64,000 nucleotides of DNA from Paracentrotus lividus (Eukaryota; Echinodermata; Echinoidea; Camarodonta; Echinidae): positions 1,494,992-1,558,991 of the forward strand of contig CALNVZ010000174.1 of the NCBI GenBank assembly GCA_940671915.1, given 5' to 3'. The position numbers and the translations under genes were made by a program. Under the pieces are notes generated by a model, which worked only from the letters and a program-made list of their open reading frames with translations, had not been told where the DNA came from and made no database searches. This document shows positions 41,568-53,536 of the stretch, piece after piece. Position 1 is the first letter of the stretch. Every line of letters begins with the position of its first letter.

Positions 41568-42490
41568 AATTGGGGGGCGCCAAATCGACAGTAAACTAAG
41601 GGCGTCAAATTGACCTTAAACTTAGGGTGCCAAATCGACCTTAAAATTAGGGGGGGCGCCTAATCGACCTTAATTTAGGGGCCCACATCGACAGTAAACT
41701 AAGGACACCACATTGACCTAAAACTTATAGGGCGCCAATCGACCTTAAATTTAGGGGGCGCCAAATCGACCTTGATTTAGGGGCGTCAAAACGAGCTTTA
41801 ATTTAGTGGGGGGCGCCAAATCGACAGTAAACTAAGAAGTGCCAAATTGACCTTAAACTTAGGGCGCCAAATCGACAGTAAACTAAGGGGCACCACATTG
41901 ACCTTTAAACTTATAGGGGCGCAAATCGACCTTAAAATTAGGGGGGCGCCAAAATGAGCTTAACGTGGGGGAGCAAATTGAGCTTAAACGTAGGGGCGCC
42001 AAATTGACCCGAAACTTAGATGGAGGCGCCAAATTAACCTGAACTGAGGGGGCGCCTAATCGCATTAAACTAAGTAGAGGCGCCAAATTGAAAAGGGGAG
42101 AGGAAGGGGGGCGCCCTTAAAAAAATTTAGGGGGCGCCAAATCGATAGTAAACTAAGCAACGCCAATAAACTTAGGGGTGCCGACCGAATGGACCTGAAA
42201 CTAAGGGGCGCTAAATTGAGCTTAAACATAGGGGCGCCAAATTGACCTTCAACATAGGTGGGACGCCAAATCGACCTTAAATCTAGGGGGGCGCCAAATT
42301 AAACTTAAAATTAGAGGGGCGCCAAAATGAGCTTAACGTGGGGGCGCCAAGTCGACCTTAAACTTAAGGGCGCTAAATCGACCTTAGATTTAGGAGGGGG
42401 CAAAATCGACCTTAAACTTAGGGGTGCAAAATCGACCTTAAATTTAGGGGGCGCCAAATCGAAATTAAACCTAGAGGGGCGCCACAATCA
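41568..42490. repeat. GGCGCC minisatellite, main block
   Basis: About 30 variable units of 26-32 bp, roughly GGGGCGCCAAATCGACC then TTAAACTTA. Units vary at GACC/GAGC/GACAG and in the length of the G run. Further blocks lie at 52512-52780, 53566-53760, 54075-54200 and 54470-54590, with traces at 18640-19440 in block A. Confidence 0.88.
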
Positions 42491-42690
42491 ATTCGATGTC
42501 TGCGCCATAAGTGAGACATGGTTCACCCCAGACAATATAAGTTATTTCAACATTGAAGGATATGCACATTTTTCGAAAATTGAGCACATCGAAGAGGAGG
42601 AGGTGTCTCTTATACATAGTGACAAATGAATCTTCGATCGTCCCAGAGCTAAGTGTTCCAGACGTCTGGAGATCGTCTGCACTGAAACAT
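42490..42690 (+). pseudogene. LINE endonuclease fragment (CR1/L2-like)
   Basis: Starts directly after the minisatellite. It reads FDVCAISETWFTPDNISYFN followed by IEGYAHFSK, the AP-endonuclease signature around the conserved (S/T)ETWL block of CR1/L2/Jockey-group LINEs. It stops at a TGA (42627-42629); homology weakens after about 42690. Only this part of the endonuclease remains. It could belong to the same copy as the reverse-transcriptase remnant at 49540-52510 on the same strand. Confidence 0.6.
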
Positions 42691-43060
42691 TATTCGTAAG
42701 TTTACTAAGGAAAGTTCGTAAAAAGATGTCTAGTTCTACATTAGTAGTTTGTAGGGCATGCTTAACGATGCTAATAAATTGGTTGGGACGTGCGAACTAA
42801 TTTGCTTTACCAATGAACTGTTTCGTACGAGGGGCTTTACCAATTTTAAAACCTGCCTAGCGCTCATGGTCGTAAAACGATGTTCTTCTTTCCTACTAAT
42901 CTTTGGTTAGTTTCGGCATGCTCACTAAGTTTAAACTCGTTTGGCTTGCTGAACATCAGCTCATACAAATAATGCTGTACATGTGTGGTATAAGACATCA
43001 CGAAACTGAAAAGTAGAAGCAACAAAAGCAGTGAAAAATAATTGTTGTTCATAAATGTTT
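42691..43060. other. Unassigned sequence
   Basis: No gene or repeat family recognised. Confidence 0.5.
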
Positions 43061-43260
43061 AATAAATTGGAAGTCATGCAAAAATAAATAAAATAACAAT
43101 TTCCATGTTATGCGAATGAGAATAATTGAGAAAGTGAAATTGTTCCGTTTCATTTCATAAACTGTTTAATACATGCAAGTCAATGAAAAAATACAAATAA
43201 AATACCAATTCATGTTATATAGAGCGATTTTAGATCAATTGAGAAAGTTATTATGGTTTC
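43060..43260. repeat. Tandem duplication of about 110 bp
   Basis: The stretch starting AAATGTTTAATAAATTGGAA, with CATGTTATGCGAATGAGA, is followed by a diverged copy (AACTGTTTAATACATGCAAG, CATGTTATATAGAGCG). Differences include several indels. Confidence 0.65.
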
Positions 43261-43299
43261 AAACCCTAATATTGCTACAGTACAAAATACACAGAGTTT

Positions 43300-44540
43300 T
43301 TCATTCAACTATTTACTTTAGCAACCTGAATTGCATTCTATAGAGTGCTTTAAAAATTTGATAATCACCTGAAATCGTGTCAATATATTTTAATTTTCAA
43401 ATTTAAACATAAAAAATGAAGCCAAATTCTTTAAAAATCTCAAATTTTAATTACAAGACTGATCACATCAAATCTAACAATGGGACGTGTATTGTTTTTA
43501 CCTCAAATTTACACAAAAAAGCAGAATGGAAAGGAAATCATTTAAAAAAACATGTTTTTGGTCAAAATGTTTTCGTTTTTTTTTATTTTATAATCACCAA
43601 AAGAAACTTTCTCTTGAGTCGAATTTTTCAAGCTAAATTTGAATATTTTTATGAATTAAAAAACAAAAAACATGTTTTTTTTAAAGTGACTTCTTTCATT
43701 ATTTTAACTACAAATTGGCATTCTTGGTCAAATTTGAGTCATAAAAGCATCACGATGATCGTTTCATTTTCTAAATGTAGTTCCCATGCTTAAACAAGGA
43801 TAAATGTGAGAAGTAGGCGGTACATCGTAATACTGAAAAGTTATAAACATTGGTACTATTGCTACAAACAAAATTACACAAGTTTTCATTCAAACGTATC
43901 ACATTTAGCAACCTGAAGTGATCTATAGAAAGTCTTTAAAAATCTGATATCAACCTGTAAATCAGTACAATAATATTTTTATTGTTCAAATTTGAATATA
44001 AGAAATGAGCCAACATTTCTTTAAAAATCAATATATTTTTATTAACAAGAACTGATACATCAAATCCTCAATCAAGGTGAATGGACGTGTATTATTTTTG
44101 GACCTCAAATTTACAACCAAAAAAAAGCAGTAATGGAAGGAATCATGAAAAAACTACTTTTTGGCTCAAACTATTATTTAGAAAAGCTAAAAAAAAAATA
44201 TTTATTATTTTATTCTTATTATAATCACCCAAAGAGATACATTGTAGTTCTAAAGGATCCGTTTTGAAAAGTTGGAGTATAATCAAAACTTTTCTTCTTG
44301 AGATGATTTTCACTACATTTGAGTGATTTTTATGAAACTAAAAAAAAAAAAAAAATGTTTTTTTTTTAGGTGACTTCTTCTAATTTTAACTACAAAATTT
44401 GCACTCTTGCTCAAAATTTGAGTCATAATGCATCCATGACTCGTTTCATTTTCTAAATGTAGACTTCCACATGCTTAACAATGATAAATGAAGAGTCGGA
44501 GTAAATCGTTAATACCTGAAGAGTCAAAATTTTGGGTACC
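43300..44540. repeat. Tandem duplication of about 600 bp
   Basis: 43311-43870 and 43895-44540 run in parallel. Shared words in order include TTTAGCAACCTGAA, TATTTTTATTGTTCAAATTT or near variants, GGACGTGTATT, CCTCAAATTTACA, AAGCAG.AATGGAA and GAGTCATAA.GCAT. The second copy has many one-base insertions. AT-rich, no coding support. Confidence 0.75.
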
Positions 44541-44559
44541 CTAATTAATAGTGCTTAAA

Positions 44560-45250
44560 CAAATTAACAGTTTTACTTTTCATTCAACTCAAATCTACTT
44601 TCAACCCAGTTATGGAGTAAAAAGACTCCAACACTCTGTCTATGCACAGTTAATCAAATTTCAAAAGTCAATTTTCACTCACTAATAGACCTAAAATAGC
44701 GCGACAAGCATATGTAGTGATGCTTGAGAAAACTTTACTAAAGACAGTTATTTCAAGAAGATTTAATAATTTTGAGATCACATTTGCAAAGGTTGATGGA
44801 CTTGATCGTCTTCAAAGGTCTAAGGATGACTCTTTCAACAAAGAGAGACGTCTTGGTCCAAACAGCGGGGCGTCTGCATTTGAAAGGTAAAAGTAGCTGT
44901 CTCATGTAGCAGCTGAGGAGCTGATGAATGTCTTCATATTGGGGATAAGAAGTATCAAACCTATCCATCCAGTTAAACAAATTCAAATTCATTTTCACTT
45001 CATTATCCTAATATGCAGCGACAAGACATTGATGATGCTTGAGTTACAAAGACAGTTAATTCAAAGATTTACCAAACTTTGAAGACTCACATTTTGGCAA
45101 AGGTTGGATGGACTGATTGTCTTCAAGTCTAGGATGACTCTTTCACGAGAGAGAGACGTCTTGCAAACATCGGGATTGGCCATGTTGAATTGCCTATAAA
45201 TAAGCTGCCATGTAGCAGCTGAAAGGGCTGATGATTGTCTTCGTTGTTGT
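44560..45250. repeat. Tandem duplication of about 300 bp
   Basis: 44735-44990 and 45035-45245 share GGATGACTCTTTCA, GAGAGACGTCTTG, CATGTAGCAGCTGA and GATGATTGTCTTC or near variants in the same order. The second copy is indel-laden. No gene supported. Confidence 0.75.
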
Positions 45251-47448
45251 CAACAACCACTCATCCAAGCTATCTCTGTAACTCTGCTGCTTCTGTCACT
45301 GCACTGTACTTGATGATAGGGGAAGTCATTTCATCCTTCAAAGAAATGTTAATGGAGATTTGAATTATTTTGGCGAGGAAACAAGATATTTGATTGCAAG
45401 AAAAAAGGTATTGCTATCTACACACCAATATAAAAAGCAGATAGCATTTGTTTGAAGTGGAACAATGCAGTTATGTCATTAATTATTGAATATTTAAAGC
45501 AGCATCCACGCAGTGCAGCCCATGAAATTTCAGTACGCATTCCAAGAAATGACATTAGCGATATTTGTTGTTCGCATGCAAAAATAATGATTAATACTGT
45601 TTTCTATTTCATCTTACATACAAGACCAGGTAAAGATGCAAAATATTATTCATAGTACTTAGCAAAAAATACTCATGTTGGCTAGTGTCATTTGCTATTA
45701 ACGATTTTGATGGACCAAGCATGATCCATAATGGTCATGCACTTGGTACTCATCCAAAGATTAAGTTGTAAATTTTATATGAATAATCTCCTTTATAGTA
45801 ACATTGAACGTATAGTTTAAATACTTATCGATCTTAAGTCTAGGAGAGGTTAATGACCCATATACAAAAAAAAACAAATTCAACAGGCTTTATAGTGCAA
45901 AAAAAATATGAAAAAATTTAAAAATTGATATGTAATGATATTTTACATTATACAACATAAAAGCAGAAGCTACAATGTAAGTCAGCTGATGTCTTTACTT
46001 GAATAGGATTAGGAGAGATTGAGGAGTGTACCTTACAGTTTTACTTACAGACTCTTCATTCCCCTTTAGGCTCCTTGAAGATGTTGCCAATTCTTCCGCT
46101 GAACATTGTTGGTATCATGATTATGCGCTCTTGTTAAGCATCTGCAAAATGGGAAAATTCTAACTATATTACGGCAAGGCCCTCTAATTTTATCATTATT
46201 GGTAAACGTCTTGAGCTATACATTTTTCCCAATTCAATCCATGTCAAAGAAACATTATCAATTATGCGATTAAACATGACAAATTGCACAAAATTGTATA
46301 CAGATATTACAAAAAGTATTTTTTTGTTGATAATTCACATTGTATGTTAGCGTGGATGAAAAATATATATCAATCATTCGTAAGTAATCGGGTTGCTGAC
46401 ATACACTTTTCGTCAGTACGGCTTGAATCAAACAAAAAAAAGTGAGCAAGTGTAGTATACAAATTTGTAAACTATACAAAGATATATGAGCTGGATCACA
46501 TTAGGCCGTAGGTCAAATTGTACTACGCACCTGACTTTACAGAATGATGATATGCAATAAAAGTAAGATAAATAGAACGTTGGAAGTGGCTCTCAGAGGT
46601 AGCAAATGTTGCAACAGAGTGAGAGCTGACAAAAGAATGCAATGACTGATAGGTGCACACAACTTTCTACATGCTAAACAATTTGAACTACTAGCAAAAA
46701 AGTCTGTTAATGAATAGTTTACATTATATTTTACATTCCTTGATATTCCTTATCCCTAGTGATAGAATCCTTTCAGCTTAGTTATCTTGAAAAACTGTAG
46801 GTGTGGATTTTGCTTTCAGTCTATTATCCGTACTCAAACTAATGGTCACTCCCGAATTTTTAAACCAATGGGTCATTTTTGCCCTGAACCCTTTTCCTCC
46901 GAGCTGCAGATCAGCCGTCCATTCAGCCATCAGCTAAATAAACAAAAAACCATACAAGAAAAAATCAATAAAAAAAAACGAAGCCAAACTTACTCATTTA
47001 TGGCTGTTACATTTCATGTGGAATAAGATCTATTCTACAACTGCTAATTGTCAGTGCCTCTGTGTTGTGCAAGATAAAAATTCGCACACAATAATGGTCT
47101 AACAGCAATATCTTTATCCAATCCTTAAAGAGCAATCATCACTTTTTGAGAAGTTACTGTTTGAAAGAACCCCAGGAAAAAAAAAAAACCTTCAAATTTT
47201 TGTTCTTTAACCTGCAACATCTTTGAAACTTTAACTTTTTACAAGGATTTATTGACACTAGAAAATCACGGCGGTTGTGCAGCGGATGATGGATTTTAAT
47301 GCATTAATCTCACATTTTACTGTTAAAAACAGACATTCATTGCCACACTTATGAAATGTACATAAATATTCACTACATTCTGTAAAGTGGATGATTGTGT
47401 TTGTTGTAGCAATATTAAATGACTTCAGTTTGCTACGTCTAGTCCAAG
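45251..47448. other. Unassigned sequence inside element E
   Basis: No gene recognised. Short open frames (for example 45452-45655 plus, 46787-47026 plus) have no family features. A minus-strand stretch at 46049-46141 has acceptor- and donor-like edges but stops in all frames. Confidence 0.5.
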
Positions 47449-47541
47449 TTAACTCGAGGAGGGCGGTCTCCGCGCTGCTTCCCGCGGCAGCAGCTCCTTG
47501 AAGTTATCGTAGATCCAACGTATAGATTTTCTACCAGACAT
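47449..47541 (-). CDS. Small open frame of 30 codons, unrecognised
   Basis: Minus-strand ATG at 47541, in the context AAGATGTC, gives MSGRKSIRWIYDNFKELLPR, then EAARRPPSSS and a stop at 47449-47451. Its base composition (GC-rich, with CGCGG and CCGC) stands out from the AT-rich surroundings. I do not recognise the product. It could be a microprotein, the first exon of a larger gene, or chance. No convincing splice donor with a downstream coding exon was found. Confidence 0.25.
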   Translation of the reverse strand: MSGRKSIRWIYDNFKELLPREAARRPPSSS

Positions 47542-49380
47542 CTTAAGCGCACGCAATTTTAAGAGCACCCGCCACAGTCATTCAATAACTTTACTTTACG
47601 ATCCACACATGACGTGCTGTCCACAGCCCCTTCGCAGCATACAACACTTCAAAGCTCAATACAAACATCTAGCATTCATTTTTGAAAAGAAATAACTGAA
47701 AATTACCTCTTTAGCCAGTTGGTTATTTAAACGTGAAGTTCCTCTTATTTAGGTGTGCAACCCGGCTGCTGAATTTACGTGTAATTCGTCTTGCGAATTG
47801 ATGCGCTGCATAGCTTGCGATGATTTAATTATTGCGCGCCTGAAAAAAAGAGTGTTGACACGTGATTCTCATCAGCGGGATATTTCTAAACATCGTAAAG
47901 CTACCACAAAATTTTGTAAAACCAATTGGTACAACAACAATCGTAAGGGAGGCCGTCACACTGAGGTCGTTCTATAACGTTCTTGCCGTTTTTGCCGTTT
48001 AAAAAAAAAAAATGCGAACGGAGCTTGGTCGGGTGGAACCTTTAACTTTTGGAAAATAATTCTTGGAATACATGCTAGGCAGTTCATAAAATGTTCTTCG
48101 TTACGTCAATTCCACAGTCTTTATCGCGCGTCCAATACCGTATGTTATCCAGTTCAGACGATGTAAACTGCTCGTCACGTCTATAACCGTTCGTACAAAC
48201 GTCATACGTCACTAAAAGTGCCTATGCGCAGCATAGATAAAATTTAAGTACCCACGTTACGTTAGTACGTCCTTCTTCGTATCAGAGTATAGTCCTACAC
48301 GTTTTAAGGAACGTTGTGTCATGCGTTAATATTTAGATACTGAAGCCAGTAACGATTTTTAATTGACATGTTATTCAAAACAAATACGGATTAGCCATAT
48401 TCATCTCTCGTGTTTCGGGCCATTCGCAGTTCGTAACGATTGGTAAACGGTTGATATTATAAGAAGTCTGCACTACGTTACAGTCCTGTGTGTAAAACAG
48501 ATTGAAGCCCGCGTTCACCAAGATAATAACGCAAAAAATAGTGAGAACTAGCTCAATGTGACGGGAATTATGACATGCCGTTTCTGTTTAAAATTGAAAC
48601 GTATTGCTCGTAGTACGTCTCTTCTCGTTCAGAGTAAGTCCACCCGTTTAAGGAACTTGTCCACTACGTTTTAATTTTAGAACTTGAATAATTAATATAC
48701 AATGCTCGTTTGTATGACGTCCTAGCACATCTTTTAGAACATTTAAGTACGGCAATTTCGTTTGTAGTACGTCCATCTCGTTTCAGGTACGTTGCCAACC
48801 GTAAATTCTTCAGGGACGAGATGGTGCCACCGATTTTTATTTGAACCACTTTTTTGCAAATCCGACCGACTAGTCCATGAAGTTCGTAAACAGATCGTAC
48901 ATATTTACTAGTCCCCTCCGTTTACACACAGACATGCCGCGTCGGCAAAATTGCAAGGACGCTAAGTAGGAACGAGCTCCAGTGTGACGCGGGTTTAGAT
49001 CAGCGTTTACGAAGTATCAAGAGTGTATATAATCTATTATTGATGAGAAGAATTACATATTCAATTGGTAAAACCCGCTTAACAATATATGGTCATTATA
49101 TGAACGAGTCTTTGCATGCCGCTCGACTGATAACTCGTACAAGCATCGTAAAAATAGCAGTAACGCGCTTAAACCAGTTACTTACGAATTTTAAATTAGT
49201 AGAACACTACGAAAACAAGTATTTGATATTAGTGTGTGTCATGTCCGCCCTCACGCACCTCCAGGGAGCCATTCAACATCTTTTTCGCTGCCAGTTATAT
49301 TCACCTCCCAATGATAGCAGAGAGCAAGTTCATCGATCACATCATTAGATTCGATCGATAAACTGAAATCAAAACACCCT
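47542..49380. other. Unassigned, partly self-repeating sequence
   Basis: No gene recognised. The words TAGTACGTCC, CTCGT, CAGAGTA and GTTTAAGGAAC recur at about 48265, 48610 and 48755 with changed spacing, as in a badly degraded or error-rich tandem repeat. A-rich run at 48001-48012. Confidence 0.45.
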
Positions 49381-49539
49381 AACAAGTGGGATTCGCGATA
49401 AAATGGGTGACTTCACCAACTGAAGACGGATACTATCTGCACAATACAATCTCTGCTCCAGGTGTAAAGAGTCCGACCAGAAAACGAATTGCAGCCATAC
49501 TGACAAGATTTGACAAATATGAAATTTCTACGACATTCC

Positions 49540-52510
49540 AGAGAATACTTCACCAATAGGTAAAGACGATAAACGCCGTCAATTGGTTCACAAAGTCAAC
49601 AGGTCGGAGCAGTCGAAACACACCACTACACGTACTGTCAGACCCCACTGCGAGATTCTGACATTAGATCATTTGGTCAGTTCGGATGCTGATTACCAAT
49701 GGTCAGAGGTCATGAAGCTATCACAGCGTCGAAAAGTAGATGCATTTTAACATCGCTTCTTTCTGGCATGAACTTCATTTCCAACTAAAAGTTCAAAATC
49801 CTGACAGAGATAAGCCATGGATCATACAAGAAATTAAGTCATGATCATTAGCGTCAGCCGTTCTTCGTCAGTGGTCCAGGAAAGTGATTGGAAAGCCTGT
49901 AGGAACAGAGTCTAAAAAGCTCCATTGAGAAAGCAAAACGAATCGGTTCATTATAATGACCGTATCGTCCCAAACGAAGTCTGAACGATACCTGCTTCAT
50001 AGGTATCAAAAGCGACATATCATAACGTCATGACGTCCAGTACGGGCAATCCAGTCAGGACAATTCATGTCCAGGAGCGCAGCGATCTCCAACGCCAAAA
50101 GGAGCATGAAGCATACACGACAAGGTTTCAATAAAGTATTTCTTTGCTTCAAAAATGCACATATCTAGAATTATACCCTAGTTTCTATCTCACTCCCCTA
50201 GGGTACCCCTGTAAGTTACCTTGCACGAGTATACTCAGGACTCAAAAAATAAACAAAGGGTACGTCTTCTGGTCCTGACGGTGTCCAGCCAGACTTATCA
50301 AAACATTTGCCTGTGAACTCAGCGCCCCACTTAGCATCATTCTGAATAGTTCATTTTCCGAAGGTTAGTCCTACTAGATGTGAACAAGCCATAGTAGTTA
50401 CGCTGGTTCCTAAGGAGAGAGCGACCCAGCAAGAATAAGATAGGTAAGCGCCATAGCATCTTACACGATCATTTTGCGAAAATAGCGGAACTCTATTTGT
50501 TACAAGAATGGTTGAGATGTCCACATCACACCGAATGCTTTGAATGTATAATCAGATATGGAAGTAGAACTAGCGCAGTTATCACATTCAACATAGTCTA
50601 TGTTAACATTGTAAACTTCTTAGCAAAATACTGACATAGATCATGAGCCACTACTTGTCTCATCATTACACTGATTTTTCCAGGCCTTATGACTTAGACT
50701 AGGGAGAGATCACTACAATTGTATAGAAATACTTGTAGATCTTGGTTGTCGACATGTCCTCCATATCCACCATGGCTATCATTAGGATTCTATCAATATC
50801 ATAGCACCAGGATCAGTGGTCTGTTGCCTATCAAGGGCGCATTAGTATCAGGAGATGGTACATGTCAGGTGCGGGCGTCCACAAGGGAACACGTGGGCCC
50901 AGTCCTGTTTTAGTACTTCATATAAAGGCGCACTAAAAGCAAGCTATAGAAGTGGAAATATGTACGTATGACATGACTCTGCTGAAGCGAAAACCACGGG
51001 ACACGGTCATAGATAATCACAAAATACCCTTGATGATCTCGAATAACCATGATGATAACGTGAACAACATGGATGCTTACCAACATTGCCAGCAAGTGTC
51101 ACGTAATGAGAATATACTTCGGTAGAGAAACTCAAGCTATCCTCCTTCATTGTTGAGTTTGGGTAGCAAGCATTCTTTGAAGAGCGTAAATGCGGTAAAA
51201 ACATAGCTTGGCATATTCTTGCAGCTGATCTCAAATGGATAACGCGCATATAACTACATGCTTCGTGAAAGCTCAATAGAACTACATTGCTACGAACAGG
51301 CTCAAACCTTTCAACTTCCTTGGAAGGACTTATGATGTATAACACTGGCCGTATGTCAGGCCACTAGTGCGAGTACGCGGTCCCTGTTGGCACTCAGCCC
51401 ATCCCTGTATGAACATTGTTCACAGAAATTGAGCGAGTTCAAAAAAAGGCTCTTAGGATAACATAGTCACGCATAGTATATAATATGCACTAGCTATGAC
51501 GGGACTTGTAACGCTCGAATCAAAGGCGTCAGATCTGTGCTGTCGCGCTTTGCTAGAACGTTGCAGAGTTCAGTTGAACTTTAGAAACTGGCTACGCCGC
51601 CCCTCTCAGACAGGAAGACTATCTAGATCACTAAGAGAGAAGTAACCCCCTATTCTCCAGTTTAGGTGTAGAACAGAACGATAAACAGGGCAGCCCTATT
51701 TCATTCCTTGTGAGTTGGCTGAATGATATGTAACGCTTTAAAATCACCATCTTCTGATATAGATAAGTAGATATATATATAAACAGTAGTTTGGTGTTAG
51801 TATGATATAATGATATAACAGTTTTACACCAACTCTTAATAGTACATATATATAGAGATATAGAGATACTTATAATTTCCACATCTTTGTTTTCTTGTTT
51901 ATACCAAAATTCTTACACCGTTTAGTATAAATATATATTAAATAAGGCCAGACATTGATACCAATATAATAAGTGTTTTAACATACCTTTTTCAAATGAC
52001 ATTCTCGTACTAATGTATTGAATTATGCGTACCAAAAGGTATCCGTATTAATGTTGATCCATTTTATTGTACTCATACTAAATACTATATATTTATGTTA
52101 TCTTCGTTAATTTTCTATATATTTTTTCAATATTACTATGATCGTGCTCTCGCTTCTCAACCTGTGTCTTTTCTCTTCACAATGCATACTTTTAAACATT
52201 CTCTCCTATTTCCAGCGATTCCTCTGTTACTCTCCTCATCTTTTTCTGTGTAGATGATATACCTTCTAATATGTCCTTAGTCTGTATATTCAAATCTAAT
52301 ACTTCGACTTTCTTTACTTTCTAAACTGATATATAAATTATCCTCATAAGAGTATCGTACATTCCTTACCTGTTTCTAAGGCCAGTTTTGATTTATGTTA
52401 TGCTTATTATTTACCATTATATATTGTGTATACAAAACTTTGTAAAAAATCATATGCAATTTAGCCATGTGGCTACGATTTTGATTTCTGAATAAATACC
52501 ATTATTATTA
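49540..52510 (+). pseudogene. Degenerate CR1/L2-like LINE, reverse-transcriptase half and 3' end
   Basis: No open frame survives, but motifs can be read across frames in order: DRDKPWIIQEIK (about 49800), KACRNRVKK-like words (49900), SSGPDGVQPDLSK (about 50268; family GPDGIP..L.K), VTLVPKE (about 50400), GPVLF (about 50900; from the QGSVLGP block), FNFLG (about 51320) and TGLVTLESKASDLC (about 51495). The 3' end has a TGAATAAATACC(ATT)n tail at 52490-52510, usual for this group. Frameshifts and stops occur every few dozen bases. It may be old, error-rich, or both. Confidence 0.65.
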
Positions 52511-52511
52511 A

Positions 52512-52780
52512 AATGATCTTGAACGTAAGGGCGCCAAATTTAGATCAAATGTAGGGGCGCAAAAATGATCTGAAACTTAAGGGGCGCTGAATTGACCTGA
52601 AACTTAAGGGCGCTGATTTAACCTGAAGTTAAGGGGTGCCAAATCGATCTTAAATTAAAGGTCGCCAGATTGACCTCAAATGTAGGGGCGCCGAATTGAA
52701 CTGAGACTTAGGGGTGCCAAATTTATCTTAAACTTAGTGGCTTCAACTATGTCCTATTTACCTGAAACTAAGGGGCCCCA
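52512..52780. repeat. GGCGCC minisatellite, second block
   Basis: About nine units of the family at 41568 (GGGGCGCCAAATT.GATC.GAAACTTA), more diverged from one another than in the first block. Confidence 0.8.
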
Positions 52781-52828
52781 AAAAACACACACAGAAAAAA
52801 ACAGAAGGGGTCTTTAAAATGGTCTCTA

Positions 52829-53205
52829 CACTGTAAAAAAAAGGGTAACTCGCAAGAAAATGAGTAAACTAATGCTTTACTCCCAACGGAGTAAATTTTG
52901 TTTACGCTTATCAGAGCTAGTAAAAAGATAACGCGCAAGAAAATGAGTAAACATAATTATGCTTTAGTCCCAACGGAGTAAATTTTGTTTACTCTTAACA
53001 GAGTGAAAAGGTAACTCTCAAGAAAATGAGTAAACTAATTGTTTACTCCTTTCGAAGCTAGGAATGATACATAGATGACTAAAAGTTACTCTTTTCTGAG
53101 TAACATTTGGCTCTACTGCATGAGTAATATTTTTTACTCAATTTCACGCGAGTTGACTTTTTGCTCAGTATTGGGTAAGATTTTACTCATTTTTTTTTTA
53201 CAGTG
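52829..53205. mobile_element. 377-bp TA-flanked MITE with internal tandem copies
   Basis: CACTGTAAAAAAAA at the left and TTTTTTTTTACAGTG at the right, with TA directly outside each end. Inside, about three tandem copies of an 82-85-bp unit (GGTAACTC.CAAGAAAATGA, CCCAACGGAGTAAATTTTGT) begin near 52844, 52928 and 53011. No coding content. Confidence 0.8.
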
Positions 53206-53499
53206 TATCTAGAAATAGCAAAAATTTAAAATTCCAAGACTCCTGGTTTGTATATACATAGCAAGATTTTCGCTCGCGCTTCGCGCTCGCATCTTTTTTT
53301 TTTACCACTGCTTTATTACATTGTGTCGAGGAACGCGTAAAATGACCTGTTTTCTAGTCATTCGAATGCATCAAAACTTCCGTTCATGCTTCGCACACGC
53401 CTATGTTTTGCCTCTTTTACCAGAATTTACATAATGGGATTCTAAACGTCAAAACATCTAAATTTATTTGTTTTCACGTTACATTTTTTTATTTATTTA

Positions 53500-53536
<37 letters not shown>

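Noticed and set aside
41276-41613. Lys/Arg-rich and Phe/Leu-rich open frames
   Set aside because: Composition artefacts of a purine-only tract.
46049-46141. Possible minus-strand exon with acceptor TTTTGCAG and donor GTAAGT
   Set aside because: All three frames stop inside it and it does not join in frame to the small open frame at 47449.
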